In this document: positions 1 through 7,741 of the stretch, one piece after another
How the letters are laid out: every line of letters begins with the position of its first letter
How positions within the stretch are numbered: position 1 is the first letter of the stretch
Source of the DNA: Promethearchaeia archaeon
Lineage (GTDB): Archaea; Asgardarchaeota; Lokiarchaeia; Sigyniarchaeales; SOKP01
Length of the DNA: 52,390 nucleotides
Assembly (NCBI GenBank): GCA_029856145.1
Contig: JAHQWK010000007.1
Span: forward strand, 1 to 52,390
Direction: 5' to 3'
Program-made: the position numbers and the translations under genes
Notes under the pieces: model-generated
The model's input: the letters and a program-made list of their open reading frames with translations, nothing else
The model's database searches: none
What the model was told of the DNA's origin: nothing

Positions 1-2
1 GT

Positions 3-263
3 AATATTATTGATCCTGTTAAGCCAGAAAATGCTATTATCTTTCCTTATAGTCAACACTTCATTATTAAGCAAGATCTGGAAAAATATTCGGTTAAAAA
101 TCAAAAGGACTTAGATCATCAAATAAAATCTTTCCTCAGCAGAACTGGATTTAAAGCTATGTCGGGTAAGGATATAAAAAAACCTATTTATGGAATGGTC
201 ATACTTTCTTACCTAATACTTATCAGTATAAATGTATTTTTACTAATACTACTCTTACTATAA
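3..263 (+). CDS. C-terminal part of an unrecognised membrane-anchored protein (5' end outside window)
   Basis: An open frame enters from the left edge without a start and ends at TAA 261-263, giving the last 86 residues of a protein. The visible part is polar and mixed, with a run of about 22 hydrophobic residues (Ile, Leu, Val) at the extreme C-terminus, so it looks like a tail-anchored or C-terminally membrane-anchored protein. I recognise no family. It converges on the CrtI-like gene with only 15 bases between the two stops. Because only the tail is seen, it could also be the last membrane segment of a multi-pass protein. Confidence 0.6.
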   Translation, partial: NIIDPVKPENAIIFPYSQHFIIKQDLEKYSVKNQKDLDHQIKSFLSRTGFKAMSGKDIKKPIYGMVILSYLILISINVFLLILLLL

Positions 264-278
264 GGTTGGGTAAAAACT

Positions 279-1877
279 TCATTTTTTATTTTTCATTAAA
301 TTCTTGGCAGCTGCTAATCCTGTAAGGATCGCAATGGGTATTCCAGAAGGACTATATGCCCATTGACCAGCTTGGAGTATATTTGGAATAGGAGTTTTTA
401 CAGATGTAGTCATTTTAAGGATATTTTGAACCACAGGGATGGGATTTTCAAACGTCCAACCTGTTATTGCTCCTTCAGAACTTCCTACTCTGTTTGAAAT
501 GCTGACGGGTGTTAAAGAGAAACGAAAGAGAATCTTATCCTTGATTTTCGGGTATATGGATTTTGATAAAATCTCTAACATGCGATTCTCGACTTCTATT
601 TTGAATTCTTCATACCATCCTCCCTCTTGGACTTTTTTCATGAGATCATATTCAAAGAAAATGTTCACTATTAATCCAGTCTTTCCTTTTGGAGTTAAGG
701 TGGGGTCTCTAAGCCCTGGAATGGAAATCTCATAAGTATTTAATTGGCAATAATCGTCTAACCAATGCATAATGGCTTCTTTGGGAGTTGATTCGAAATT
801 CTTAATAATTTTTCTTAAAGTAGTCCAAGTTGATTCTCCTAAACCTTCTTTTGATGGAGTATAAAAAAAATGACCGTTCGAAATCGATTGAAATTTTTCG
901 AGAGGTTCGTCTATCCCTAGGAATAAAGAAAAGACTGAATCTCCGCCTCGATTTGATAGCAATTTATCTTTTTGAATTGATATCTTTCGAGAAACTTTTT
1001 CCTCTAAATCACGGAATGTAAGAAATCGATACAAAGATTTTAAATCCGCGCACCAAATAAGTTTTTCATAATTAAACGTGTTTCCATTGATATCAGTTAA
1101 CTTGTTTTCAGAAGGAATGATCTCGTGTATTTCTGTACCATATAAAATTGATCCTCCCCATTCAATGATTTTTTGCACGATGCCTTCTGGAATTATGCCC
1201 GTACCTCCCTTTGGATAATAATAATCGAGGTAAGTGTGAAAATAACCTAGGGCAAAAAAAGTAGGCGTGCTCTTGAAGAAATGTTGCGTCATAATATTGA
1301 TAAGTGATTGGTTTGAAGTCATTTTTTTTAGAGTATCTTCAACTGGATCATTCCTTCGATTTATCCGGCGAATAGCAAGAAGGAACTTGCCCAAATACGG
1401 AAGAAGCTCCTTAACAAGATAACCTATGTTTTTCATGTCTTTGAAAATCGGATTATCAATCTCGTTTAGAATGGCCATATCTTTCAGGATTTTTTCGATT
1501 AACAAGAAAATTGCGGCAATCTCCTCTTTGTTATCAGGATACAGCTTTTCTAATAGGGATTGATATTCATATATACTTTCATTTGACGTGAAGTGTAAAA
1601 TTTCATTCTCAATACCAATCGAAACCGGACTTTTAAGCATTTCAAGTGAAATTCCAAGGTCATTTAAAAAGGGTAGCACGGCTCCTGAATTTTCAATGGA
1701 CCTCGGACCCATATCAAAAACAAAACCATCTTTTTGGATTGAACTTAGCAGGCCACCACAAGTTTCGTTCTTTTCAATTAAAAGAACATCATATCCCGCC
1801 TTTGATAAATAAGCCGCAGCAGTTAACCCCGCCATCCCTGCTCCTACAATGATCACCTCATGGCTTGTAGTCGTCAT
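279..1877 (-). CDS. CrtI/phytoene-desaturase-like FAD-dependent oxidoreductase
   Basis: About 532 residues. The N-terminus carries the Rossmann FAD/NAD motif VGAGMAGLTAAAYLSKAG followed by an acidic residue and GG (IEKNETCGG), the hallmark of the CrtI/RetSat/amine-oxidase superfamily. The C-terminus has the expected second FAD-contact stretch near LQAGQWAYSPSGIP. Such enzymes desaturate, saturate or isomerise long isoprenoid or polyene chains; the substrate here is unknown. A start 11 codons upstream is possible, but I choose ATG 1877 because it makes an ATGA overlap with the SDR stop, like the next junction upstream. It is the last gene of a three-gene operon with the SDR and NTF2-like genes. 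No phytoene synthase is near, so a carotenoid role is unproven. Confidence 0.9.
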   Translation of the reverse strand: MTTTSHEVIIVGAGMAGLTAAAYLSKAGYDVLLIEKNETCGGLLSSIQKDGFVFDMGPRSIENSGAVLPFLNDLGISLEMLKSPVSIGIENEILHFTSNESIYEYQSLLEKLYPDNKEEIAAIFLLIEKILKDMAILNEIDNPIFKDMKNIGYLVKELLPYLGKFLLAIRRINRRNDPVEDTLKKMTSNQSLINIMTQHFFKSTPTFFALGYFHTYLDYYYPKGGTGIIPEGIVQKIIEWGGSILYGTEIHEIIPSENKLTDINGNTFNYEKLIWCADLKSLYRFLTFRDLEEKVSRKISIQKDKLLSNRGGDSVFSLFLGIDEPLEKFQSISNGHFFYTPSKEGLGESTWTTLRKIIKNFESTPKEAIMHWLDDYCQLNTYEISIPGLRDPTLTPKGKTGLIVNIFFEYDLMKKVQEGGWYEEFKIEVENRMLEILSKSIYPKIKDKILFRFSLTPVSISNRVGSSEGAITGWTFENPIPVVQNILKMTTSVKTPIPNILQAGQWAYSPSGIPIAILTGLAAAKNLMKNKK

Positions 1878-2836
1878 GCTAAACCGCCTAATTTTATACT
1901 TAAATCCCACAGCTCTTCTGCGACCTGCCTATCCAAAGCAGGAGGTGCAGGTTTTTCTTCTGCAGTAAGACGGTAAAACTTACTGCTCACTCCATTCATT
2001 TCCTTTGACACACCGAGATAGTATAAAGCTTTTGCGGATATCTCAGGTGATTTTGCTGCTCGATCAATTAAATGATGTTTAAAAAATCGATAAGTTCTTC
2101 CATTATTTTCTCCCATGTTTGTTTTTACACTCCCAGGATGCATTGCATTTATTAATACTCCACTATCTTTGAAATATTCGTTAAATGAAATCATTGAAAG
2201 CAGCTGAGCTATTTTGGCTTTCCCATAACTACGCAAACCTGAATAATGATGCTCTTCATACTCAAGATCATCTAAACTCAATCCAAGAAGAGCAAAGCGG
2301 TGACCTTCAGAATTTACAAATATAATTCTTGTATTACCTTGGGCTTTTAATTTATCCTTTAATATATAATTTAGAATAAAAGACCCAAGATAATCTACTT
2401 GGAAAACAAGTTCGATATTATCTTCAGTAAATATTTTTTTAGTAGAATAAACGCCTGCATTATGGATAAAAACATCAACATTTATATCTGAATCTAAAAG
2501 TTCATATCCAACTTTCTTTAAATCAGAAATGCGGGTAAAATCCGCAATCTTATATTCACATTCTACTCCATAATCTTGACGAATTTCTTCGCAAACTTTT
2601 ATCGATTTTTCTTCATTTCGATTTATTAGAAGAAGATTAGCTCCATGTGAAGCATACTTTCTCGCAGTACAATAACCGATTCCAGATGTCGCGCCCGTTA
2701 TCACAACTAACTTTTCTTTAAAGTCATCTTGGCATTCCTTTACCTCTGCCTTTTTATTCTTCCGCATTTGGCCCAATTGGCGCCAAAAAAAAGAATATTT
2801 AAAATATTCTTTTAAATATTTATTCAAGCAAATCAC
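1874..2836 (-). CDS. Short-chain dehydrogenase/reductase (retinol-dehydrogenase-like)
   Basis: 320 residues. After a basic/hydrophobic leader of about 40 residues comes the SDR cofactor motif TGATSGIGYCTA (TGxxxGIG), then the NAG motif (HNAGVY), a catalytic Ser region (FVNSEGHR) and the YGKAK active-site pair (YxxxK), and the HPGSVKT loop. This order is typical of classical or extended SDRs close to vertebrate retinol dehydrogenases. It would oxidise or reduce an alcohol/ketone with NAD(P). The start overlaps the NTF2-like stop by 4 bases (ATGA) and the stop overlaps the CrtI-like start in the same way, so the three are probably translated as a coupled operon acting on one lipid-like substrate (inference). 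Confidence 0.93.
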   Translation of the reverse strand: MICLNKYLKEYFKYSFFWRQLGQMRKNKKAEVKECQDDFKEKLVVITGATSGIGYCTARKYASHGANLLLINRNEEKSIKVCEEIRQDYGVECEYKIADFTRISDLKKVGYELLDSDINVDVFIHNAGVYSTKKIFTEDNIELVFQVDYLGSFILNYILKDKLKAQGNTRIIFVNSEGHRFALLGLSLDDLEYEEHHYSGLRSYGKAKIAQLLSMISFNEYFKDSGVLINAMHPGSVKTNMGENNGRTYRFFKHHLIDRAAKSPEISAKALYYLGVSKEMNGVSSKFYRLTAEEKPAPPALDRQVAEELWDLSIKLGGLA

Positions 2837-3273
2837 CCGAACAATTTTCTCATGAACTTTCGATACCCTTTAGCTAAAAATGAAATATTATCCATGATAT
2901 CACCCCAGAGATCATAATAATCCCTTTGCTCTATGATTTTTCCCTTATCATTCAATTTCAGGCGACTTACCCCGAATATCTTCGAATCAGGAGTTTTCTT
3001 AAAACTTAATCCCATCTCCCATTCAAAAAAAATGATGTTCCCTTCAAAAAGAATGTTGACAATTTTCATTCTTAAATTTTTAGATCGCTCAACTAATCTT
3101 ACAGTCATAGCTTTAAATTCTTTTATACCTCGAATTTCTTGAATAGTATCACGAAAATATATCTTGTCGTCATAATATGGGAGGATATGCGACCAATCAG
3201 GTTTACCTTCGGTTTGGTAAATATTAGTCCATAATTCGACAAATTGCTCTTTACTTTCAATTCTAAAACTCAT
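2833..3273 (-). CDS. NTF2-like/SnoaL-like small protein
   Basis: 146 residues with the pattern of the NTF2-like cone fold: an N-terminal helix with a W (ELWTNIYQ), a FRDT segment after the first strand, a GIKEF helix, then three long beta strands rich in F/W, ending in an RDYYD motif. Members of this fold (SnoaL, limonene-epoxide hydrolase, ketosteroid isomerase) bind hydrophobic ligands; polyketide cyclases and isomerases belong here. No catalytic residue can be assigned with confidence. It is the first gene of the operon with the SDR and CrtI-like enzyme and overlaps the SDR start by ATGA. ATG at 3273 is preceded by a weak GGAAA site; a TATA-like TTATATTAG lies at about 3310-3320. Confidence 0.82.
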   Translation of the reverse strand: MSFRIESKEQFVELWTNIYQTEGKPDWSHILPYYDDKIYFRDTIQEIRGIKEFKAMTVRLVERSKNLRMKIVNILFEGNIIFFEWEMGLSFKKTPDSKIFGVSRLKLNDKGKIIEQRDYYDLWGDIMDNISFLAKGYRKFMRKLFG

Positions 3274-3522
3274 GAATATTTTTCCAAGTTTAATTTTTTA
3301 CAGTAATATCTAATATAAGATAAGAATTTACAATATAAATAAAATTCATTAATAATTTTTAAGTCATAGATTTTACTAAAGTTAGAGATTATTATTGGTG
3401 GAGGGTTTTTTACTTTTCAATGTGAATAAAATTTTCTCTTAAAGCAGCACGTGTAACATGGAATCCACAGATAAATGGATACGATTTTACCAGATTTGAA
3501 GGAATAATAGCTGTATTTTGAA

Positions 3523-4146
3523 CTACTGTTCTCTTTTTCCTATTAATATCCACATTGTATGATATTCTGTGTCTTTTGCATAATTTTTATGATAAAATTC
3601 AGATAATTCATGAATCATCAAAAATTTGAAATCCTCGAGAAGCCCTTCCTTTGAGCTAAAATGTATGAAGTATTCACTTTGAAATGAGTTTGGATCGTCT
3701 TTAACAGGTATGCCTTCTCCGTAATATTGTGTATCATTTGAAGAAAGAGTACTCAAGAAAAAGAAGCCATTTGGCTTTAATATATTCTTAACTTTCGAAA
3801 TAAATGCGGTTCTGTCAGCTAAATTGAAGAAGTGATAAACCCCTGACATGTAAATTATATCATATTTAGTTTCATCTAAATCCTTCCAATCCATGCATTC
3901 AAATGTGACATTATCTTTGTTTGTATTAAGTTTGATGGCTTTTTTAATTGCGTTTGATGATATATCGATTCCTTTTATTTTAAAATTGTTAAAATTCAAA
4001 GAAATATAGTCGATATCACGTCCTTCCCCACATCCAATGTCTAGAAATGATATAAATGTAGATTTATTCAGTTCTTTTTTAAGAAAGCTTGAAGCTACAC
4101 TAACTACTTTACTAACTTTATCCTCGCCACTTGGAATATGGTTCAT
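3523..4146 (-). CDS. Class I SAM-dependent methyltransferase
   Basis: 207 residues with SAM-binding motif I FLDIGCGEGRDID, motif II region KGIDISSNAIKKA, the acidic CMDWKDLD segment, and the post-motif IYMSGVYHFF. The C-terminal part has the long loops typical of small-molecule methyltransferases (Methyltransf_25/11 type). The substrate cannot be read from sequence. The start codon overlaps the stop of the upstream alpha-toroid gene in an ATGA, so the two are co-translated and may act on the same compound (inference). Confidence 0.9.
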   Translation of the reverse strand: MNHIPSGEDKVSKVVSVASSFLKKELNKSTFISFLDIGCGEGRDIDYISLNFNNFKIKGIDISSNAIKKAIKLNTNKDNVTFECMDWKDLDETKYDIIYMSGVYHFFNLADRTAFISKVKNILKPNGFFFLSTLSSNDTQYYGEGIPVKDDPNSFQSEYFIHFSSKEGLLEDFKFLMIHELSEFYHKNYAKDTEYHTMWILIGKREQ

Positions 4147-4964
4147 AATTCAATTATATTTGATTTCTTTAATAAGATTAGACCATCTAAAGTCCATATA
4201 GGTCTCCAATGAGGTAAATTCTGATAGATTATTTTTAAACCACCATCGTCTTGAAGACCATTTAAAAAATTAACTACTTCATTTTTTACTGCTCTATCAT
4301 CCACAATATCTAGAGCATGGTACCAATGTCGACCAAATAAAGGATAATGGGCATTATTTTTTTTAAAAATACTCGGGAGTTGGTTTATAATCTGATTTAG
4401 CATCTTTTTTTCCTCTATATTCTCTCCTAGGTATTTCAGATATATAAAATAAGGATATTCATAGAAAGTAAATTCTTTAGGAAGAGAGTTGTTTGAATAA
4501 AAAGATTTTACTTTTTTAAAAAAAGACGATTCTTTATATCCCCATTTTTTAAGAAAACCTGATATCGCTAATATTCTAAGATCATCAGGACCATCCCACC
4601 AATCTTGAAAGGGAAAATTATACATAGTTTTAGGAGGGTGGTTAATATATCCTTCTTCATTTTGCTCTTCAATAATCCAATTAATTAAATGCTCTGTGAT
4701 TTCATTATCTACATAATCTATGAGATCAAGAATATACAGAGCAGTTTCAGCACCAATAGCAGTACTGTCTGGACATAATAAATCTGGTTCAATTCCATTA
4801 CCAAATCCTCCATCCAAATTCTGATATGCCACTAAAGTCTTAATAACTTCATCTCTATTTCCATTTTCAAAAAAGAATGAAAATAATTTTCTCTCAAGGA
4901 GCCTTCCATTTCGGAATATAAACTCTCTTATCTTTTTAAACTGTTTTTCATCAATAGCTCTCAT
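4143..4964 (-). CDS. Alpha-toroid (prenyltransferase/squalene-cyclase-fold) protein of unknown function
   Basis: About 273 residues. It contains QNLDGGFGNGIEPD near residue 50 and a second GG-containing helix-turn (LQDDGGLK) near the C-terminus followed by a W-rich PHWRPIWTLDGL, the recurring pattern of (alpha/alpha)6 terpene-cyclase or prenyltransferase-beta folds. The DCTAE or DxDD cyclase signatures are not visible, so catalysis is doubtful. I remember similar hypothetical proteins of about 300 residues in Firmicutes. Start: an upstream in-frame GTG at 4973 is possible; I prefer ATG 4964. It is co-directional and overlapping with the methyltransferase at 3523-4146. The roughly 130 bases upstream are AT-rich with T-runs. 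Confidence 0.8.
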   Translation of the reverse strand: MRAIDEKQFKKIREFIFRNGRLLERKLFSFFFENGNRDEVIKTLVAYQNLDGGFGNGIEPDLLCPDSTAIGAETALYILDLIDYVDNEITEHLINWIIEEQNEEGYINHPPKTMYNFPFQDWWDGPDDLRILAISGFLKKWGYKESSFFKKVKSFYSNNSLPKEFTFYEYPYFIYLKYLGENIEEKKMLNQIINQLPSIFKKNNAHYPLFGRHWYHALDIVDDRAVKNEVVNFLNGLQDDGGLKIIYQNLPHWRPIWTLDGLILLKKSNIIEL

Positions 4965-5106
4965 AAAAAACACAATCTCATTTTTGCAAAATAATTAAAT
5001 GGGGCTTGCTAATTACTAATTTTATTTACAATTAGTTAAGGATTTTCACTTTTTTTTCTTTTTTTTGTTATTGAAAATTCTTTTAAAAGTTAATAATTAA
5101 GCTATT

Positions 5107-6048
5107 CTAATCTAATTGGCTTCCACAATTTTCACAATATTTATTAGTTTTTAAATTTTCAGAGCCACAAGAATGACACATTATTTTTTCTGGTTCTTGT
5201 CTCGGTGCTGGCTGATATATAGGTTCTGGTTGAGATACAAGTTGTGATTGGTAAGACGGGGGTGATTGGACTTTTTTTAAATCTACATATTTTGCTATCA
5301 TCGCTTTTTGCTTTCTAATTCGAGCATTATTTCGGAGCTTTTTTTCTAGTATTTCATGAGGAATAAAATAAATTGCCATAATAATAATACTGATTACAAT
5401 ATTTTCATACAATTGATTTATAGCACTCCAAATTATGAAAATAGGAAAGTAAATGATGAGAGTCACCGCTATAGATTCAGTTATAACTCGAAAGGCTTTT
5501 TCATTGAAAGTATAATCTTTAAATTTTACTTTAAAATCTTTTGAATCAACTTGAATTAAATTTTCAATTTCTTTTTCTTGCCTATATACTGGTTGAGGTA
5601 TTGCTTGTGGCCGAGGTATTGCTTGTGGCTGAGCTATATCTTGTGGTTGAGGTATAGGTTGCTGGTGAGAGATAGATTCTGGTTGAAATGATCTAATTTT
5701 TGCTGCTATTTGTCCTAATTCATTCATTTTTTTCTCTAATTCATTAATCCCATCATTATTAAATACACTCGTGATTAAACCAATAAATTGTGGACGTTGG
5801 GTGGCCTTTATTAGATTAGAAAGACCGTCAGCTATCTGATATTTAGTGATAGGCCTATTATAACTGTCTTTACCTTTTTTTAAAGCGTTAATTGCATCAT
5901 CGATATTTGAACAGATTATTGGAACTTGCTCTTTTGCTTGAGCTATGCCAGCTCCAAAGGTAAAAATCGATGTAGGATATCTTTGAGGTAATTCCAAGAT
6001 GTTTGACTTAAGAGTATGCAGTTCCCGGATGATTGTATTTTTATCCAT
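5107..6048 (-). CDS. Membrane protein with Pro/Gln repeats and a C-terminal zinc ribbon
   Basis: 313 residues. An N-terminal helical region of about 130 residues is followed by a Pro-Gln-rich linker (about 130-160) made of repeated QPQ(A/D)I-like units. Then come two hydrophobic segments at about 185-235, a basic helix, a second Pro/Gln linker, and a C-terminal zinc ribbon with CHSCG and CENCG (four Cys, about residues 290-310). The layout suggests a membrane-anchored protein with a cytosolic zinc-ribbon binding module. The function is not recognised. It resembles in layout the protein at 36102-36617, which also joins a Pro/Gln linker to a C-terminal zinc ribbon. ATG 6048 follows an AAAGGGAA site. 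Confidence 0.8.
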   Translation of the reverse strand: MDKNTIIRELHTLKSNILELPQRYPTSIFTFGAGIAQAKEQVPIICSNIDDAINALKKGKDSYNRPITKYQIADGLSNLIKATQRPQFIGLITSVFNNDGINELEKKMNELGQIAAKIRSFQPESISHQQPIPQPQDIAQPQAIPRPQAIPQPVYRQEKEIENLIQVDSKDFKVKFKDYTFNEKAFRVITESIAVTLIIYFPIFIIWSAINQLYENIVISIIIMAIYFIPHEILEKKLRNNARIRKQKAMIAKYVDLKKVQSPPSYQSQLVSQPEPIYQPAPRQEPEKIMCHSCGSENLKTNKYCENCGSQLD

Positions 6049-6505
6049 TTCCCTTTTTATTCCAAATTTAATTAGAATGAATATTATTTAACATCAAATA
6101 ATATCGCGATTAATCATTTTTAAAGTTATAAAAATATTTTAGGTTTCTCGATTTATCTCGTTCTTAGCTTCAGTTTTATCTTTGATTTTTTTAATGACGA
6201 ATTAAGGATTTGCAATATTATTCTACTAATTCTTCTAATCTAGTAATTTAAAAACTTTTTGACTTTATCGTTAATTTTTTAATACATATTTTTCTGGAAA
6301 AATTTCTTGGATCTTACCCTTAGGCATAGATAATTTCAATTAACCACAATTAAAAAATATGAATAGTTTTTTTAAATTCTAAAGAAAAGAAATCATATAT
6401 AAATGACTAGTGTTGTTTGGGTCTTTTTCAATAAACCTAAAATATAAGGCGTTATTATTTTGTAACTTAGTTTTCTAAAGCAAAAAAATAGTGTGCCGAA
6501 ATAAA
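6049..6505. other. Intergenic region between divergent genes
   Basis: About 450 AT-rich bases without a convincing gene. It holds one copy of the 50-bp dispersed repeat (6309-6358). A TATA-like CATATATAAATG at about 6393-6404 lies some 100 bases before the HEPN-like gene and is a plausible promoter for it. Nothing else stands out. Confidence 0.5.
6309..6358 (+). repeat. Dispersed 50-bp repeat, copy A
   Basis: The stretch beginning GGATCTTACCCTTAGGCATA and ending in AATTAAAAAAT matches 15160-15209 at 47 of 50 positions by my alignment. Both copies are intergenic and in the same orientation. No open frame or strong hairpin is visible inside it. Confidence 0.75.
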
Positions 6506-7429
6506 ATGAGTCAAAAGAGAGAGAAAGTGAAATGTCCGGTTTGCGGTTTTAAATTTATTCCAGAATCTTTTCATTTTGAAAAAACAAGTTTTGATCAGAG
6601 AGAAAGTAAAGGGGAGCTTATAGAATTTCCAAATGGGAAACATCAGTTAGAGCTGAAACCGTTCACTTCGATTCGGGGGTCATTTGTAACGTATTGTCCT
6701 GAATGTAAATATCTAATAAAATTTGCTGCGGAAATAGGCAGGAAAGAAGTAGTGGAAGACCCCTCTCTTATAAAAAAATTGGGTGCGATTAAGGAATTTG
6801 GGAACGTATATAAATATATGTATGAACCAAGTGAGAAACCCTACATGGATTATTCAGATTATTTTTTAGAAAAAGCAGATAATATTAAAAAAAGCATTAA
6901 AACTGCTTTAGATGAAGTCAATTTGGCTCAGTGGGGTACTTCCTATAACCAATGGAAAGAGAATAAATCTATTGACTCATTCAAATTCTTGATACACTTC
7001 TTTTCTACTTTAATGGATTATTTAGATTCTCAAGTAGATGATTCTGATAACAAAACAGTAATACAAAAAATATCAGAGCTAAATCTATCGAAGAACCTTG
7101 ATATGTTGATTAAAAAAGTAAGAGAATTAAGGAATAAAATCGCGCATGAAGTTTATGAATTAAGTGAGGAGGAGGAAGAATTAGTCGAGAACTCCTTTAC
7201 TCAATTCATGCATTATTTAATACTCAAACAATTAACTCCTTTAAATCTAAACAAGATCAAAATTGAGCAAGACTATAAATTCATTGATATAAATAAAATC
7301 AATTACGAAATCTTAAGATTTCTCCATTTATATTTAGGAAATTTGCTGCGTATAAAGAATTTTTATCATGAATTTTTAATCCCGTTATTTATAGATCTCA
7401 AAATAAAATACTCTGATTATAATCCCTAA
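6506..7429 (+). CDS. Zinc-ribbon protein with C-terminal HEPN-like RX4H motif
   Basis: About 307 residues from ATG 6506; a GTG five codons earlier (6491) is an alternative. The N-terminus has CPVCGF and, some 50 residues later, CPECKY, a four-Cys zinc ribbon interrupted by a long insert as in CpXC-type domains. The C-terminal half is all-helical and includes RELRNKIAHE: R-N-K-I-A-H fits the RX4-6H signature of HEPN-fold RNases and is placed as in other HEPN proteins, after a helix and before a long acidic helix. HEPN proteins are often ribonucleases in defence or toxin systems. No partner gene is adjacent; the next gene is the GTPase-sensor fusion 312 bases downstream. The HEPN call rests on motif and helix pattern only. 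A 51-bp copy of its 3' part lies at 11207-11257. Confidence 0.75.
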   Translation: MSQKREKVKCPVCGFKFIPESFHFEKTSFDQRESKGELIEFPNGKHQLELKPFTSIRGSFVTYCPECKYLIKFAAEIGRKEVVEDPSLIKKLGAIKEFGNVYKYMYEPSEKPYMDYSDYFLEKADNIKKSIKTALDEVNLAQWGTSYNQWKENKSIDSFKFLIHFFSTLMDYLDSQVDDSDNKTVIQKISELNLSKNLDMLIKKVRELRNKIAHEVYELSEEEEELVENSFTQFMHYLILKQLTPLNLNKIKIEQDYKFIDINKINYEILRFLHLYLGNLLRIKNFYHEFLIPLFIDLKIKYSDYNP

Positions 7430-7741
7430 AGACTTGCTTTTTTGGGTAGATACAAAATGTAGTGATGAGTTTTAAATCTTTCCACTTAATTAAATTAAAA
7501 AAAAAAATAAAATCAACAACAATTAAAAAAAGAATATTTTTTGAATTATGAGAAATCAATTTGAAACATTTTTCTACTCGAATTTTTATTAGTAAACTAT
7601 AGTTAAGTTCTAAAATTTAAAATTAGGAGCATTACTGTTTAGACTTTATTAGATATTATATTCATATATATTTTTATAAAATAATTCAGTTATTTAGTAT
7701 TAAAGCTTAATTTTATAATAATAAATAGAGGTTATTTATAT
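7430..7741 (+). other. Intergenic leader of the GTPase-sensor gene
   Basis: About 310 very AT-rich bases with several A and T runs. It contains no gene I can support. It ends in the GAGGT ribosome binding site at 7728-7732. Several TATA-like stretches (for example ATATATATTTTTAT near 7663-7676) could drive the downstream gene, but none can be singled out. Confidence 0.4.
7728..7732 (+). promoter_or_regulatory. Shine-Dalgarno GAGGT deciding a TTG start
   Basis: GAGGT lies 9 bases before TTG 7742. There is no nearby in-frame ATG, so this site supports the TTG as the real start of the GTPase-sensor fusion. Confidence 0.7.

Noticed and set aside
279..1877. Carotenoid biosynthesis cluster
   Set aside because: Two CrtI-like enzymes are present, but phytoene synthase, cyclase and opsin genes are not seen, so the label is not justified.
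3420..3520. Coding-like open frames on both strands between the NTF2-like and methyltransferase genes
   Set aside because: Open for only about 30 codons with no start or recognisable family; both strands look equally open, so no gene can be supported.
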